From Magnetospirillum fulvum (GTDB taxonomy: Bacteria > Pseudomonadota > Alphaproteobacteria > Rhodospirillales > Magnetospirillaceae): a stretch of 64,000 nucleotides of DNA. The notes beneath the pieces were generated by a model. It saw only the letters and a program-made list of their open reading frames with translations, was not told the origin of the DNA and did no database searches. This document shows positions 16,658-25,913 of the stretch, piece by piece. The stretch is taken from positions 1 through 64,000 of the forward strand of contig NZ_FNWO01000013.1 in NCBI RefSeq assembly GCF_900108475.1, read 5' to 3'. The stretch's first letter is position 1, and every line of letters begins with the position of its first letter. The position numbers and the translations under genes are program-made.

Positions 16658-17479
16658 ATGCCCACGAATTATCGCAGTCTGTTTGACCTGACCGGTCGTG
16701 TCGCCATCGTCACGGGTGGCCTCGGAATTCTCGGACGTCACTTTTGTACCGGTTTGGCCGATTGCGGGGCCAAAGTCGCCGTGGTCGATCTTGATGAAAC
16801 GGAGGCGTCTCGCTTCGCGGCTGAATTGTCGGCACGTTCAAAAACGCAATGCTATGGCGTAGGGACGGACATTCGTGATCCGGGTGCCGTCGAAGCGATG
16901 GTCACCCGGGTCGAGGAGGCCTTGGGTCCAGTCGATATTCTGCACAACAATGCGGCTACCAAAGGACACGATCTTAAGGCATTTTTCACGCCGCCGGAGG
17001 AGTACTCCCTGGATGTCTGGCGTGAGGTCATGGCGGTCAATTTGGATGGGCTGTTCCTCGTCGCTCAAGCCGTGGGGAAGCGGATGGCGCAGCGTCGGAA
17101 AGGCTCGATTATTCAGACCTCATCCATTTATGGGGTGATGGGACCGGATTCACGCATTTACGAAGGATCCGAGTATATGGGGGTGGCGATCAACACCCCT
17201 CCCGTCTACAGCGCTTCAAAAGCCGGTGTCGTGGGGTTGACCAAATACCTCGCCACGCATTGGGCGGCGCACGGCGTCCGTGTCAACACCCTAACGCCCG
17301 GGGGAGTTGGAAGCGGTCAGAACGGGGTATTCCAAACCCGATATGCCAATCGCATTCCCATGGCACGCATGGCATCCGCGGAAGAAATGGTCGGCGCCCT
17401 GATTTTTCTGGCTTCGGATGCGTCTAGTTACGTAACCGGACAGAACATAATTGTCGATGGTGGCCTGAGCGCATGGTAA
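16658..17479 (+). CDS. Short-chain dehydrogenase/reductase (PtmA-like)
   Basis: This classical SDR of 273 residues carries the cofactor motif VTGGLGILGRH (about 19-29), HNNAATKG in place of the NNAG motif, IIQTSSIYG with the catalytic serine, and YSASK at Y184/K188. It follows the PtmB-like gene by 3 bp and its 3' end overlaps the amidotransferase gene. PtmA of Campylobacter is an SDR at the same position and takes part in legionaminic-acid supply. The substrate here is not visible from sequence. Confidence 0.85.
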   Translation: MPTNYRSLFDLTGRVAIVTGGLGILGRHFCTGLADCGAKVAVVDLDETEASRFAAELSARSKTQCYGVGTDIRDPGAVEAMVTRVEEALGPVDILHNNAATKGHDLKAFFTPPEEYSLDVWREVMAVNLDGLFLVAQAVGKRMAQRRKGSIIQTSSIYGVMGPDSRIYEGSEYMGVAINTPPVYSASKAGVVGLTKYLATHWAAHGVRVNTLTPGGVGSGQNGVFQTRYANRIPMARMASAEEMVGALIFLASDASSYVTGQNIIVDGGLSAW

Positions 17480-18846
17480 TAGATGTTGACCATTGCAGAT
17501 GGAATGAAGATGAAATGAAGCGTTTTGCTGTTCGTTCGCCGGTTGATCTGACGCCCTTTGCCCCGGGAAACAACCATCCCGAAGCATTCTATGGCCTCCC
17601 CTCGGAAGTCGGCTTTTGCAAGCGCTGCGTGATCTCGAACCAGCGTCCAAACTCCGCCGTCGAATTCAAGCACACCCACGATTCGAAAAAGGCGACGATT
17701 CATTTCGACGAGGATGGCGTCTGCGATGCGTGCCGTGTTGCCGAAGAAAAGTACACCTCGATCGACTGGGAAGAACGCGAACGCAAGCTGATCGCGCTGT
17801 GCGACCGCTACCGTAGCCGTACCGGGTCGTATGATTGCGTCGTGCCGGGCTCGGGGGGGAAGGATAGCTTCTATGCCGCGCATGTCCTGAAATACAAATA
17901 CGGGATGAACCCGCTGACAGTGACCTGGGCTCCCCATGTCTATACCGAATGGGGCTGGAAGAACTTCCAGGCTTGGATTCACGCCGGGTTCGACAATTTT
18001 CTGCACACCCCGAACGGAAGAGCCCATCGGCTGCTCACTCGCCTTGCCGTCGAGAACCTATTCCACCCCTTCCAACCCTTCATCCTGGGGCAAAAGCAAC
18101 TGGCCCCCAAGATGTCGATTCTTCACCGGATTCCGTTGGTGTTCTACGGTGAGAACGAGGCCGAATACGGGAATCCGCGCGGGGATACCAGCGCGGCACA
18201 GCGTAGCTGGAATTATTTCGCCTCCACCAATGAAGACGAGATTTTCCTCGGCGGCACCTCGCTGGCCGATCTCAAGACCCATTACGGCTTCCGCACTTGC
18301 GATATCGAGCCCTATTTGCCGGCCGATCCGGCCAAGCTCGAAGACGTGGGCACGGATGTCCACTATCTCGGCTATTACCTGAAGTGGCATCCGCAGAGCT
18401 GCTATTACTACTCGGTGGAACATGGCGGCTTCCAGGCATCCCCTGAACGCACGCCGGGAACCTATTCCAAATACAACTCGATCGATGACCGCATCGACGA
18501 TTTCCACTATTACACTACCCATATCAAGTTCGGTATCGGACGGGCGACCTACGACGCCGCTCAGGAGATTCGCTCGAACGACATCACCCGCGAAGAAGGC
18601 GTGGCTCTGGTCAAACGCTATGACGGGGAGTTCCCCGAGCGGTTCGCCGACGAGATTTTCCGCTATCTGTCGATCCCCGAGCGCGAGTTCCCGGAAGCCT
18701 CCAAGATGTTCGAACAGCCGGTGATGGACCGGGCCTATTTCGACGCCTTGGCCGATACGTTCCGCTCGCCGCATCTCTGGAAACACGAGAACGGCGAATG
18801 GAAGCTGCGTCGGACCGTCTTCGATGAGGTTGTCGCCAAGCCATGA
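17473..18846 (+). CDS. N-acetyl sugar amidotransferase (PseA/PtmG/WbpG family)
   Basis: This family converts an N-acetyl group to an acetamidino group using ammonia from a HisH-type glutaminase. The 457-residue protein has two CxxC pairs (C49/C52 and C84/C87, likely zinc), then the ATP-pyrophosphatase P-loop VVPGSGGKDS (123-132), which adenylates the acyl oxygen. ATG 17473 overlaps the SDR gene by 7 nt; a later in-frame ATG at 17515 is an alternative. HisF- and HisH-like genes follow with 4-nt overlaps, exactly the set used for acetamidino sugars in Campylobacter and Pseudomonas. Confidence 0.92.
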   Translation: MVIDVDHCRWNEDEMKRFAVRSPVDLTPFAPGNNHPEAFYGLPSEVGFCKRCVISNQRPNSAVEFKHTHDSKKATIHFDEDGVCDACRVAEEKYTSIDWEERERKLIALCDRYRSRTGSYDCVVPGSGGKDSFYAAHVLKYKYGMNPLTVTWAPHVYTEWGWKNFQAWIHAGFDNFLHTPNGRAHRLLTRLAVENLFHPFQPFILGQKQLAPKMSILHRIPLVFYGENEAEYGNPRGDTSAAQRSWNYFASTNEDEIFLGGTSLADLKTHYGFRTCDIEPYLPADPAKLEDVGTDVHYLGYYLKWHPQSCYYYSVEHGGFQASPERTPGTYSKYNSIDDRIDDFHYYTTHIKFGIGRATYDAAQEIRSNDITREEGVALVKRYDGEFPERFADEIFRYLSIPEREFPEASKMFEQPVMDRAYFDALADTFRSPHLWKHENGEWKLRRTVFDEVVAKP

Positions 18847-19610
18847 GTCGCGTCCGCCTGATCGCCCGCCTCGACGTCAAAGCCCCCAACCTGATCAAGG
18901 GGATTCATCTCGAGGGGCTGCGTAAAATCGGCGATCCGAACGAGTTCGCGCGCCGCTATTACGAACAGGGCGCCGACGAAATCCTGTACATGGATATCGT
19001 CGCCAGCCTCTATCAGCGCAACAGCCTGCTCGACATCGTCGAACGCACCACCCGCGATGTGTTTGTGCCGATCACCGTGGGGGGCGGCATCCGCAGCACC
19101 GAGGATGCACGGGCAGCCTTCCGCGCCGGAGCGGACAAAGTGGCGATCAATACCGCGGCAATCCATCGCCCGGAACTGATCTCGGAGATGGCGCGGAGTT
19201 TCGGCTCCCAGGCGATGGTGTTGTCGATCGAGGCGAAACGCCACGCCCATGCGGCGGGTTGGGAAGCCTTCACCGACAATGGCCGCGAACACACCGGCCG
19301 CGACGTGGTGGAATGGGCCAAACGCGGGGTAGAACTCGGCTGCGGCGAGATTCTCCTCACCTCGGTCGATCAGGAAGGCACACGGGCCGGGTTCGACATC
19401 GATTTGGTGAAGGCAGTCTCGACCGCCGTTCCGGTCCCGGTCATCGCGTCGGGCGGAATGGGGTCGGCCGAACATCTTATCGATGTCGTGAAAAGCGGCT
19501 GCGCCGATGCCGTGGCGATGGCCGACATCCTGCATTATGGCCGCTCCGATCTTGCGTCTATCCGCAAAGCGACGGCAAATGCGGGCATCGACGTGAGGAT
19601 CGTGGAATGA
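18843..19610 (+). CDS. HisF paralogue of the acetamidino-modification system
   Basis: The 255-residue TIM barrel resembles the cyclase subunit of imidazole-glycerol-phosphate synthase. D11 (in ARLDVKAPNLIKG) is kept, but the second catalytic acid of true HisF, Asp130, is Glu here (SIEAKRH), and the loop after D11 lacks the usual DGRVVKG wording. These differences and the location place it with the AglZ/HisF2-type paralogues that channel ammonia to a sugar amidotransferase, rather than with histidine synthesis. Phosphate-binding VGGGIRS and ASGGMGS motifs remain. It overlaps both neighbours by 4 nt. Confidence 0.9.
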   Translation: MSRVRLIARLDVKAPNLIKGIHLEGLRKIGDPNEFARRYYEQGADEILYMDIVASLYQRNSLLDIVERTTRDVFVPITVGGGIRSTEDARAAFRAGADKVAINTAAIHRPELISEMARSFGSQAMVLSIEAKRHAHAAGWEAFTDNGREHTGRDVVEWAKRGVELGCGEILLTSVDQEGTRAGFDIDLVKAVSTAVPVPVIASGGMGSAEHLIDVVKSGCADAVAMADILHYGRSDLASIRKATANAGIDVRIVE

Positions 19611-20287
19611 CCCAGGCAGATATCACCATTGTCGATTACGGCGTCGGCAATGTTCTCAGCGTGGCGCGCGCCGTCACCCAGGCTGGCGGTCGGCCCAATC
19701 TGTCGTCCGACCCGGCCGAGATTGCCCGCGCCGAGCGATTGATCCTGCCGGGTGTTGGTGCCTTCGGCGACTGCATCCAGGCACTCCGCGCCCGCCCCGG
19801 TCTGGAACAGGCGATCCGCGACTTCGCCGCCTCCGATCGGCCGATGCTCGGCATCTGTGTCGGTATGCAGGTGCTGTTCGACGTCGGCGAGGAATTCGGC
19901 GAGCATCGCGGCCTGGGCCTGATCCCTGGACGGGTCAGAGCCATTCCTGCGACGACCGCAGAAGGGCAGCCCCAAAAGGTGCCGCATATCGGTTGGTCAC
20001 CTTTGTCGATACCCGACCATCGCAGCCAGGGCTGGGCCGACACGATTCTCGCCGAGATTCACCCGGGCGATTCTTTTTACTTCGTCCATTCGTTCACCGC
20101 TTGGCCGGACGATCCGACGCATCGCCTCGCCGACACCTTCCACGGTGGCCAGCGCATCGCCGCTGCGGTCGTGCGCGGCAATATCACCGGCACCCAGTTC
20201 CATCCCGAAAAAAGCGGCCGCCTCGGTTTGCAGATTCTCTCGACGTTTGTGAATGCAGGCGGGGAAGGTACTTTTCGCCCCTTTTGA
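19607..20287 (+). CDS. HisH-type glutaminase paralogue
   Basis: The 226-residue class I glutamine amidotransferase releases ammonia from glutamine. The triad is visible as C84 (LGICVGMQ), H199 and E201 (TQFHPEKSG). ATG 19607 overlaps the HisF-like stop (ATGA). Together with the amidotransferase and HisF-like proteins it should supply nitrogen for acetamidino formation on a nonulosonic acid, not for histidine. An intact triad argues for activity. Confidence 0.9.
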   Translation: MTQADITIVDYGVGNVLSVARAVTQAGGRPNLSSDPAEIARAERLILPGVGAFGDCIQALRARPGLEQAIRDFAASDRPMLGICVGMQVLFDVGEEFGEHRGLGLIPGRVRAIPATTAEGQPQKVPHIGWSPLSIPDHRSQGWADTILAEIHPGDSFYFVHSFTAWPDDPTHRLADTFHGGQRIAAAVVRGNITGTQFHPEKSGRLGLQILSTFVNAGGEGTFRPF

Positions 20288-20321
20288 ACATGGATGCGGG
20301 TACGTTCCATGAGAATAAGGA

Positions 20322-21107
20322 ATGATGGGCTCTATGTGTGAAAAATGGCAAAAGGAATGGCTCTCAGAGGCCGAGGGAAAAGATTATGGGGATCTTTTCT
20401 TCAAACGAGCCACCGGCGATACTCCCGAAATGGAGAGCAGCAAAGCGGCATCCACCAGAGTTGATTCTCTTCTGAGACCCAACGACACCGTAGTAGATGT
20501 CGGATGCGGTGCGGGGCATTATTTATATAGCCTTCGCTCTCGCCTGAAAACGCCGTTCCTCTACCGCGGTGTAGATGCAACACCCTATTATATTGACCGC
20601 GCCAAGGCCGCCTTTAAACATGACGACCACGCCGATTTCCAGATCGGCAATATTTTTGACTTGCCGCTGGATAATGCCGTCGGCGATATCGTTATGTGTA
20701 ACAATGTTCTTTTACATCTTCCTTCGCTCGCCAAACCCTTGGCCGAATTAATCCGCGTTAGCCGCCGCCACGTATTAATTCGCACCTTGGTCGCGGAAAA
20801 ATCCTATGTGATCCAGGATGTCGAACCGCAACCTGATGGTCAGGATTTCGACGAGAATAACGAACCGAAGGGTTTTCACTATCTAAACATATATGGTCGA
20901 TCCTATATCACCCACCTGCTCAGCCGGGAAAAACGAGTAAGTTCGATTAAGTTCGAAATAGACAAAGATTACGATCCAAATTCCGTGAATGATACTGGTG
21001 ATTTATTAAAAAATAGCTGGGACAAGACAACAACGACAATGGGAATTCAGGTTAGCGGGATGATTATATTGCCGTGGACATGGATTCAGATCGACCTAAC
21101 GGCCTGA
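20322..21107 (+). CDS. SAM-dependent methyltransferase
   Basis: The 261-residue class I methyltransferase has motif I VVDVGCGAGHY (57-67), a downstream acidic motif (YRGVDATPYY) and NNVLLHLPSL as post-motif. It is noticeably AT-richer than the genes before it (for example around 20940-21060). It follows the acetamidino trio by 34 bp with AAGGA just before the start, and methylates an unknown acceptor, plausibly a sugar of the same glycan; a methyltransferase beside ptmG is also found in Campylobacter. Start codons 20322 and 20325 are both possible. Confidence 0.8.
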   Translation: MMGSMCEKWQKEWLSEAEGKDYGDLFFKRATGDTPEMESSKAASTRVDSLLRPNDTVVDVGCGAGHYLYSLRSRLKTPFLYRGVDATPYYIDRAKAAFKHDDHADFQIGNIFDLPLDNAVGDIVMCNNVLLHLPSLAKPLAELIRVSRRHVLIRTLVAEKSYVIQDVEPQPDGQDFDENNEPKGFHYLNIYGRSYITHLLSREKRVSSIKFEIDKDYDPNSVNDTGDLLKNSWDKTTTTMGIQVSGMIILPWTWIQIDLTA

Positions 21108-21176
21108 TACGCACTGATACAGGCAATGATTTGACAGAACTGGCCGCCCCTTGACGTCAACATACACGACCACGAA

Positions 21177-22601
21177 ATGCCCGCGATCCTGATCCTTCAC
21201 CACCGCAAGGTGGCACAGGCCGAGGTCGAGGCTCTGGCCCGGCATTTCATGGCTGAGGGTCGGTCCGTTGTCATCGTCTGCCGCGGCCCGACCCACGACC
21301 TGAAGCTGAAAAAGTCACCGCTCCTTAAGGTGATTGATTTCTCGGGCAGAGATCTCTTACCAAGCCGATCCTCGACAGCGTCGGCCGGGACCACATTGGT
21401 CAAGGATGGGGCGATTCGCCGAACTGTCGCGCCGCTCCGCCAGCGCCTGAAATCTGCGTTGATCCGTCACGGTGTCATCCGCGCACCGATTCTCTGGCAC
21501 TCTCTCGCCCGCTGTCTCAGGCAGGCCCGGCACCTGATTGCAACCCTGAAGCCCGCCTGCCTGTTGCTCGCCGATGACCGCACGCCACACCCTGAGATGT
21601 GTTTCCTGCACGCAGCGAACGCGGCTGGCATCCCCTCGATAGTATTCCCCTACGCGACCTCGTCACTGGAAAGCGATATCTATGCCCGTCGCCTTTCCCA
21701 CGAAGGACTGCCCAAAAGAGGAATCTCAATCTGGTTACAAGAGTGGCTGATGCGCCGCTTTCCCGGCCAGAAGTGCCCGCGCGACGGAGAGAACCTGTTG
21801 TTTTTCAATGCCTGGGATACCCTGGCCTTAGCTGCGCTCGGTCTGTCCGGGACCCAGCCATGGATTTTGGGAGCCGGGGATTGCTCGGCAGTGGCGGTGT
21901 TCGGACCCGAGGAGAAAAAAACACAGATCGCGTCCGGTCTCCCGGCGGAAAAAGTCTATATCACCGGCCAGGCATCCCTCGATGCCTTGCATGTCGATCC
22001 CGCGCGACGCTCGGAACTGCGCACCGCAGTGGGTCTGCGCTACGGCATCGATCCCGCCAAGCCGTGGATCGTCTGTGCCGTTCCTCACCTCGCCGAGCAC
22101 GGCCTATGCCCCTGGGACGTGCATATGGCGAACACGCGAGCGACGTTCGCCGCCCTGTCGGATAACAGGGCCGAATTGCTGCTATCCCTGCATCCGAAAT
22201 CGAAATACGAAACATATCGAGCCGAGGCCGCCGCCGTGGGGGCTCACATCCTTGAAGAGCCTCTCTTCGAGGTTTTGCCGTTGGCCGAGATGTTCGTCGC
22301 CTCCTATTCTAGCACGGTGCGCTGGGCGGCTACGCTGGGAATCCCCACACTCATCGCCGACCTCACGGGCATCGATTACCGCGCCTTCGGCTATTTGACA
22401 GCCCTTTCCGTCGCCACCACAGCCTCTGATCTGGAACAAAAATTCCACAGCTTGATCGAGGATGACGCCTTGCGGCACGATATCGGCGACAGACTGAAAC
22501 GTGATGCATCCCGCTGCGACATAATCGATGGCTCTGCCTGTCGGCGCATTTACGACCTTGTCTTGTCGCTGTCCGAACGTGGCAGGGGCCGCTCCTCCTG
22601 A
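21177..22601 (+). CDS. GT-B-like glycan protein A (putative glycosyltransferase)
   Basis: This is a 474-residue protein of uncertain family. It shows a two-lobed pattern: an N-terminal half ending in LLLADDRTPHPEM and IPSIVFPYATS, and a C-terminal half with VYITGQASLDALHVD, LLLSLHPKSKYE and VASYSSTVRWAATLGIP, which resembles the GT-B/NeuC-like fold of surface-glycan transferases. The protein at 25910 shares these motifs at matching positions, so the two are paralogues. No signal peptide or membrane segment is evident. A nonulosonic-acid transferase is a reasonable guess. Confidence 0.55.
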   Translation: MPAILILHHRKVAQAEVEALARHFMAEGRSVVIVCRGPTHDLKLKKSPLLKVIDFSGRDLLPSRSSTASAGTTLVKDGAIRRTVAPLRQRLKSALIRHGVIRAPILWHSLARCLRQARHLIATLKPACLLLADDRTPHPEMCFLHAANAAGIPSIVFPYATSSLESDIYARRLSHEGLPKRGISIWLQEWLMRRFPGQKCPRDGENLLFFNAWDTLALAALGLSGTQPWILGAGDCSAVAVFGPEEKKTQIASGLPAEKVYITGQASLDALHVDPARRSELRTAVGLRYGIDPAKPWIVCAVPHLAEHGLCPWDVHMANTRATFAALSDNRAELLLSLHPKSKYETYRAEAAAVGAHILEEPLFEVLPLAEMFVASYSSTVRWAATLGIPTLIADLTGIDYRAFGYLTALSVATTASDLEQKFHSLIEDDALRHDIGDRLKRDASRCDIIDGSACRRIYDLVLSLSERGRGRSS

Positions 22602-22749
22602 ACACGAGACAGACGCGCGCGCCCCGTATTCGTCCGATCGTTTCCTTAGAACGAAACCTCGACCTCACCACCAGAGCGTATTTCCATGAAGAACATGCGC
22701 CTCATGCTTGCCTTTAAACAAAAATAACAATCAATCAAAAGACGTGCAA

Positions 22750-24534
22750 ATGACATCCCATTCCAAAAGCTCTCTCATTAGAACAATAATCAACCTCAAC
22801 AGCCTGCTGACGGCTCGTTTGAGATTGCGCATGGCGTGGTTTGTCATAATCTCGTTAATTTCATCTGCAACTGAACTTTTTGGAATCGGCCTCATCCTTG
22901 CGTTCATCCAATCTCTGTCCACGCAGGGCAGAAATGGAATTATCGACAGAATCGCCCCATACTTACCTCAAATTCCGATCGACTCCCCATATCAAACTCA
23001 AGTATCATTAGTTGTTTTCTTGTTTGCAGCTTATGCCGTTCGAATGATCATCGGCCTCTATTACGCAGGCCTCCGGCTTCGTGTTTCATGGGAACTTCAA
23101 AAGTCCCTGATGAACGATTTCTTCATTGGGACGCTGACCCAGCCGTATATCCAGCGGGCACGACTGAATAGCAGCGATCTCGCCAATCATCTGACCGCGA
23201 CGATCGCGCGCGTGGCCCGAGCCTTACAGGGGGTTATGTCGATCCTCACCGAAGGGACGCTGCTGGTGTCCCTGATGATCTTCCTGTTCATCCAGAAACC
23301 GTATGTAACCCTTACTATTATTTTCGCCTTCACACTCGTCAACGTCTGCATACATACGATCACACGAAGAATTGTACTTAGGAACGGCAAGCGTGAGACC
23401 GTCGTATACGCTCGATACCTGCGCCTTGTGCTTGACAGCCTGAACGGATTCAAGGAAATAACCATATACGGACGGTCTAAAAATTATATAAATTTGCACA
23501 ATGATTATCTCAATGAAAAGGCCGAGATAACTCTATCGAATAGATATGCCCTTGAATTTCCTCGCTACGTTGTCGAGACGCTCTCAATATACATTATCCT
23601 GTCGATACTTATGGTATATTTATTAAATAACGCACAGACTGCCGTCTTTGCCGAGACGATACTTTTGTTTGCCGTGACCGTCGCAAGAATTCTTCCGTCC
23701 GCCAACAAAATACTCTCCTCGACATCCGACATTTCAAGCTGCCAGAATGCGATCGAAGTTACCCTTCAAGACCGGGAAAAACTACACACCCCGATGCATG
23801 ACGCCTCGCCCCTGCCTCTGTCGCCATTTAGCAGGGAGATTCGTCTTGACCATGTGGGACTTCGCTATCCAGGCGCAGAACGTCCCGTGTTACGCGACAT
23901 CTCCCTCTGCATCCACAAAGGGGAAATGATCGGCATCATTGGGGCCAATGGGTCCGGAAAGACAACATTGATTGAGACGATCATCGGTTTGCTGCCGTGC
24001 GATTCAGGGACTCTGTCTGTCGATGACACCGTGATTACGCCGGCCCATGCCAGAGCGTGGCAGGATCAAATCGGCTACGTTTCGCAGGAATGCTGGCTGA
24101 TGGATGATACCGTGGGGGCCAATATTGCGTTTGGTCGTCCGTATGAAGAGACGAAGGTCGAGGCGGCAGCCCGACGCGCCTGCCTTCACGACTTCATCCA
24201 GACATTACCGAATGGATACGACACCAGCATCGGGGAACGCGGCCAGTTGCTGTCTGGCGGACAGCGGCAACGCATCGGGATTGCTCGGGCGCTGTACGAG
24301 AACCCGGCCCTTCTCATCCTCGATGAAGCCACAAGCGCACTTGACCCGCTCATCGAATTGGAAATTTGCAAAGAGATCGAAGCTTTGGTTGGCGACTATA
24401 CCATTCTGGTGGTCGCCCATCGTCTCAACACCCTGACGGCCTGTGACCGAACCTTGTTCATGCGGGACGGAAGTATCGTTGTTGACGGTTCTCTTGAACA
24501 GGCCAAAGCTGGCTTCCAGGATAGCAATCTATGA
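22750..24534 (+). CDS. ABC transporter, fused membrane and ATPase domains (MsbA/PglK-like flippase)
   Basis: The protein of about 594 residues has six hydrophobic segments in the first 330 residues, then an ATPase domain with Walker A GANGSGKTT (nt 23941-23967), signature LSGGQRQR (24250), Walker B LLILDEATSALD and the switch histidine in VVAHR. Half-transporters of this kind flip lipid-linked oligosaccharides or lipids across the inner membrane, which fits a glycan locus. The membrane half is very AT-rich (23460-23650 especially). ATG 22750 is chosen, but no clear ribosome-binding site is present; a TTG at 22708 is an alternative. Its stop overlaps the next gene by 4 nt. Confidence 0.88.
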   Translation: MTSHSKSSLIRTIINLNSLLTARLRLRMAWFVIISLISSATELFGIGLILAFIQSLSTQGRNGIIDRIAPYLPQIPIDSPYQTQVSLVVFLFAAYAVRMIIGLYYAGLRLRVSWELQKSLMNDFFIGTLTQPYIQRARLNSSDLANHLTATIARVARALQGVMSILTEGTLLVSLMIFLFIQKPYVTLTIIFAFTLVNVCIHTITRRIVLRNGKRETVVYARYLRLVLDSLNGFKEITIYGRSKNYINLHNDYLNEKAEITLSNRYALEFPRYVVETLSIYIILSILMVYLLNNAQTAVFAETILLFAVTVARILPSANKILSSTSDISSCQNAIEVTLQDREKLHTPMHDASPLPLSPFSREIRLDHVGLRYPGAERPVLRDISLCIHKGEMIGIIGANGSGKTTLIETIIGLLPCDSGTLSVDDTVITPAHARAWQDQIGYVSQECWLMDDTVGANIAFGRPYEETKVEAAARRACLHDFIQTLPNGYDTSIGERGQLLSGGQRQRIGIARALYENPALLILDEATSALDPLIELEICKEIEALVGDYTILVVAHRLNTLTACDRTLFMRDGSIVVDGSLEQAKAGFQDSNL

Positions 24535-25913
24535 CCAATGAGCGCCGACTGTTTTTGCCGATCGAAGTGAAGACACGCGAGCTCTCCGCCAAGCTTGCCT
24601 TGGCCTTGCGCGCTGTTGACCGAGGATGGACTGTCTATCTTGGATGGTCCGGGGCCATCCAGTCCTTAGCGGCCCACAGTTATTCCGGAGTCTATCTGGA
24701 AAAAAATCTTCATCCCGCCCGCGCCAATCTCTTTGACAGGCTGCGTCGCGCCGGTCACGCCCTGCTCGCCCTGGAAGAGGAAGGTCTCGCTGTTCTTAAC
24801 TATGACTGGTATGTCACGAAAAATATCCGCTTCGACATGCTGGAAAGAATCGACAGATTCCTGTCGTGGGGGGACATGGAAGCCGAGGCCATCTGCCGTC
24901 GGCATCCAACATTAGCCGAGCGCGTTGTCATCACCGGCAACCCTCGCGCCGATCTGATGAGGCCCGAATATTCACAGGTCATCCTCCAGGAAGGTGCCGG
25001 CTATCGCCAAAAATATGGGCGCTACGTCTTGGTGGTATCCAGTTTCAGCCGCGTCAACCTGATAAACGGAACCCTCGACGATTTCGCCCGAAATATATCC
25101 AAACGAGTATCTCTCGGGCCAGAAGAAACGGCGTTTCTACGCCAGTCTTTGGACCATACCAACGCCATCTTTCAAGCGTTCAAGAATCTGATCCCAGGGC
25201 TAGCCACCGCCTTCCCCGATACACCCATCGTCGTACGCCCTCATCCCGCAGAAAACCAAAAGACCTGGTCCCAATACGCCTCGAATTTCAATAATGTTCA
25301 CGTCATCCCGGACGGGACCGCCACCGGCTGGATCGCCGGAGCCACCGCCATGATCCACAATGGATGTACGACCGCGATCGAAGGCACCCTCCTCGGAACC
25401 GTGCCAATCGCATATCGGCCCGTCGTGTCGGATCGGTTCGATGTTCCGTTACCCAACGAACTGAGCGAACAAGCCCTATCCCTCGAATCCGCGATCGAAT
25501 TGACGGACAAACGCCTGAAGGGATATGGACCGGAACTGTCGCCGGATCATCAGGCCCTCTTGAAACGTGCGGTCGCCTGCACCGACGGTCGGTCCGCATG
25601 CGATAGAATTCTAGATTGCGCAGAAGACGTTCATCCGACATCGACCGGCCGGGATAGCCTTGGGAAGTTCTACCTGGAAAACATCGAAAACCGGATTCTC
25701 CAGACCATCAATACCGGCCTGTTGACCGCCAAATCTGCCGTCAAAATCGCCCTTGGCAAAGCTGACGGCTTCCCGTCGAATTATTCCCAGCAAAAGTTTC
25801 CCGGCCTTTCAAAACAGGACATCGACACATTGATAGAGTCATTTCCTGCAACGATGCGTCCGCGCCTGCGAATCACCCGTCTTGCCCCTCATTGCTTCCG
25901 GCTTTCAGCATGA
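24531..25913 (+). CDS. Surface carbohydrate biosynthesis protein (GT-B-like)
   Basis: The 460-residue protein begins RRLFLPIEVKTRELSAKLAL and contains GWSG, VYLEKNLHP, TGNPRADLMRP, VRPHPAEN and MIHNGCTTAIEGTLLGTVP. This matches a family annotated as surface carbohydrate biosynthesis proteins with a glycosyltransferase-like double Rossmann fold; the donor is unknown. It overlaps the ABC gene and the following gene by 4 nt on each side, so it is made together with the flippase. Confidence 0.72.
   Translation: MTNERRLFLPIEVKTRELSAKLALALRAVDRGWTVYLGWSGAIQSLAAHSYSGVYLEKNLHPARANLFDRLRRAGHALLALEEEGLAVLNYDWYVTKNIRFDMLERIDRFLSWGDMEAEAICRRHPTLAERVVITGNPRADLMRPEYSQVILQEGAGYRQKYGRYVLVVSSFSRVNLINGTLDDFARNISKRVSLGPEETAFLRQSLDHTNAIFQAFKNLIPGLATAFPDTPIVVRPHPAENQKTWSQYASNFNNVHVIPDGTATGWIAGATAMIHNGCTTAIEGTLLGTVPIAYRPVVSDRFDVPLPNELSEQALSLESAIELTDKRLKGYGPELSPDHQALLKRAVACTDGRSACDRILDCAEDVHPTSTGRDSLGKFYLENIENRILQTINTGLLTAKSAVKIALGKADGFPSNYSQQKFPGLSKQDIDTLIESFPATMRPRLRITRLAPHCFRLSA

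Noticed and set aside
18843-20287. HisF and HisH as histidine-biosynthesis genes
   Set aside because: No other his genes are present, they overlap a sugar amidotransferase gene, and the HisF-like protein has Glu in place of catalytic Asp130.
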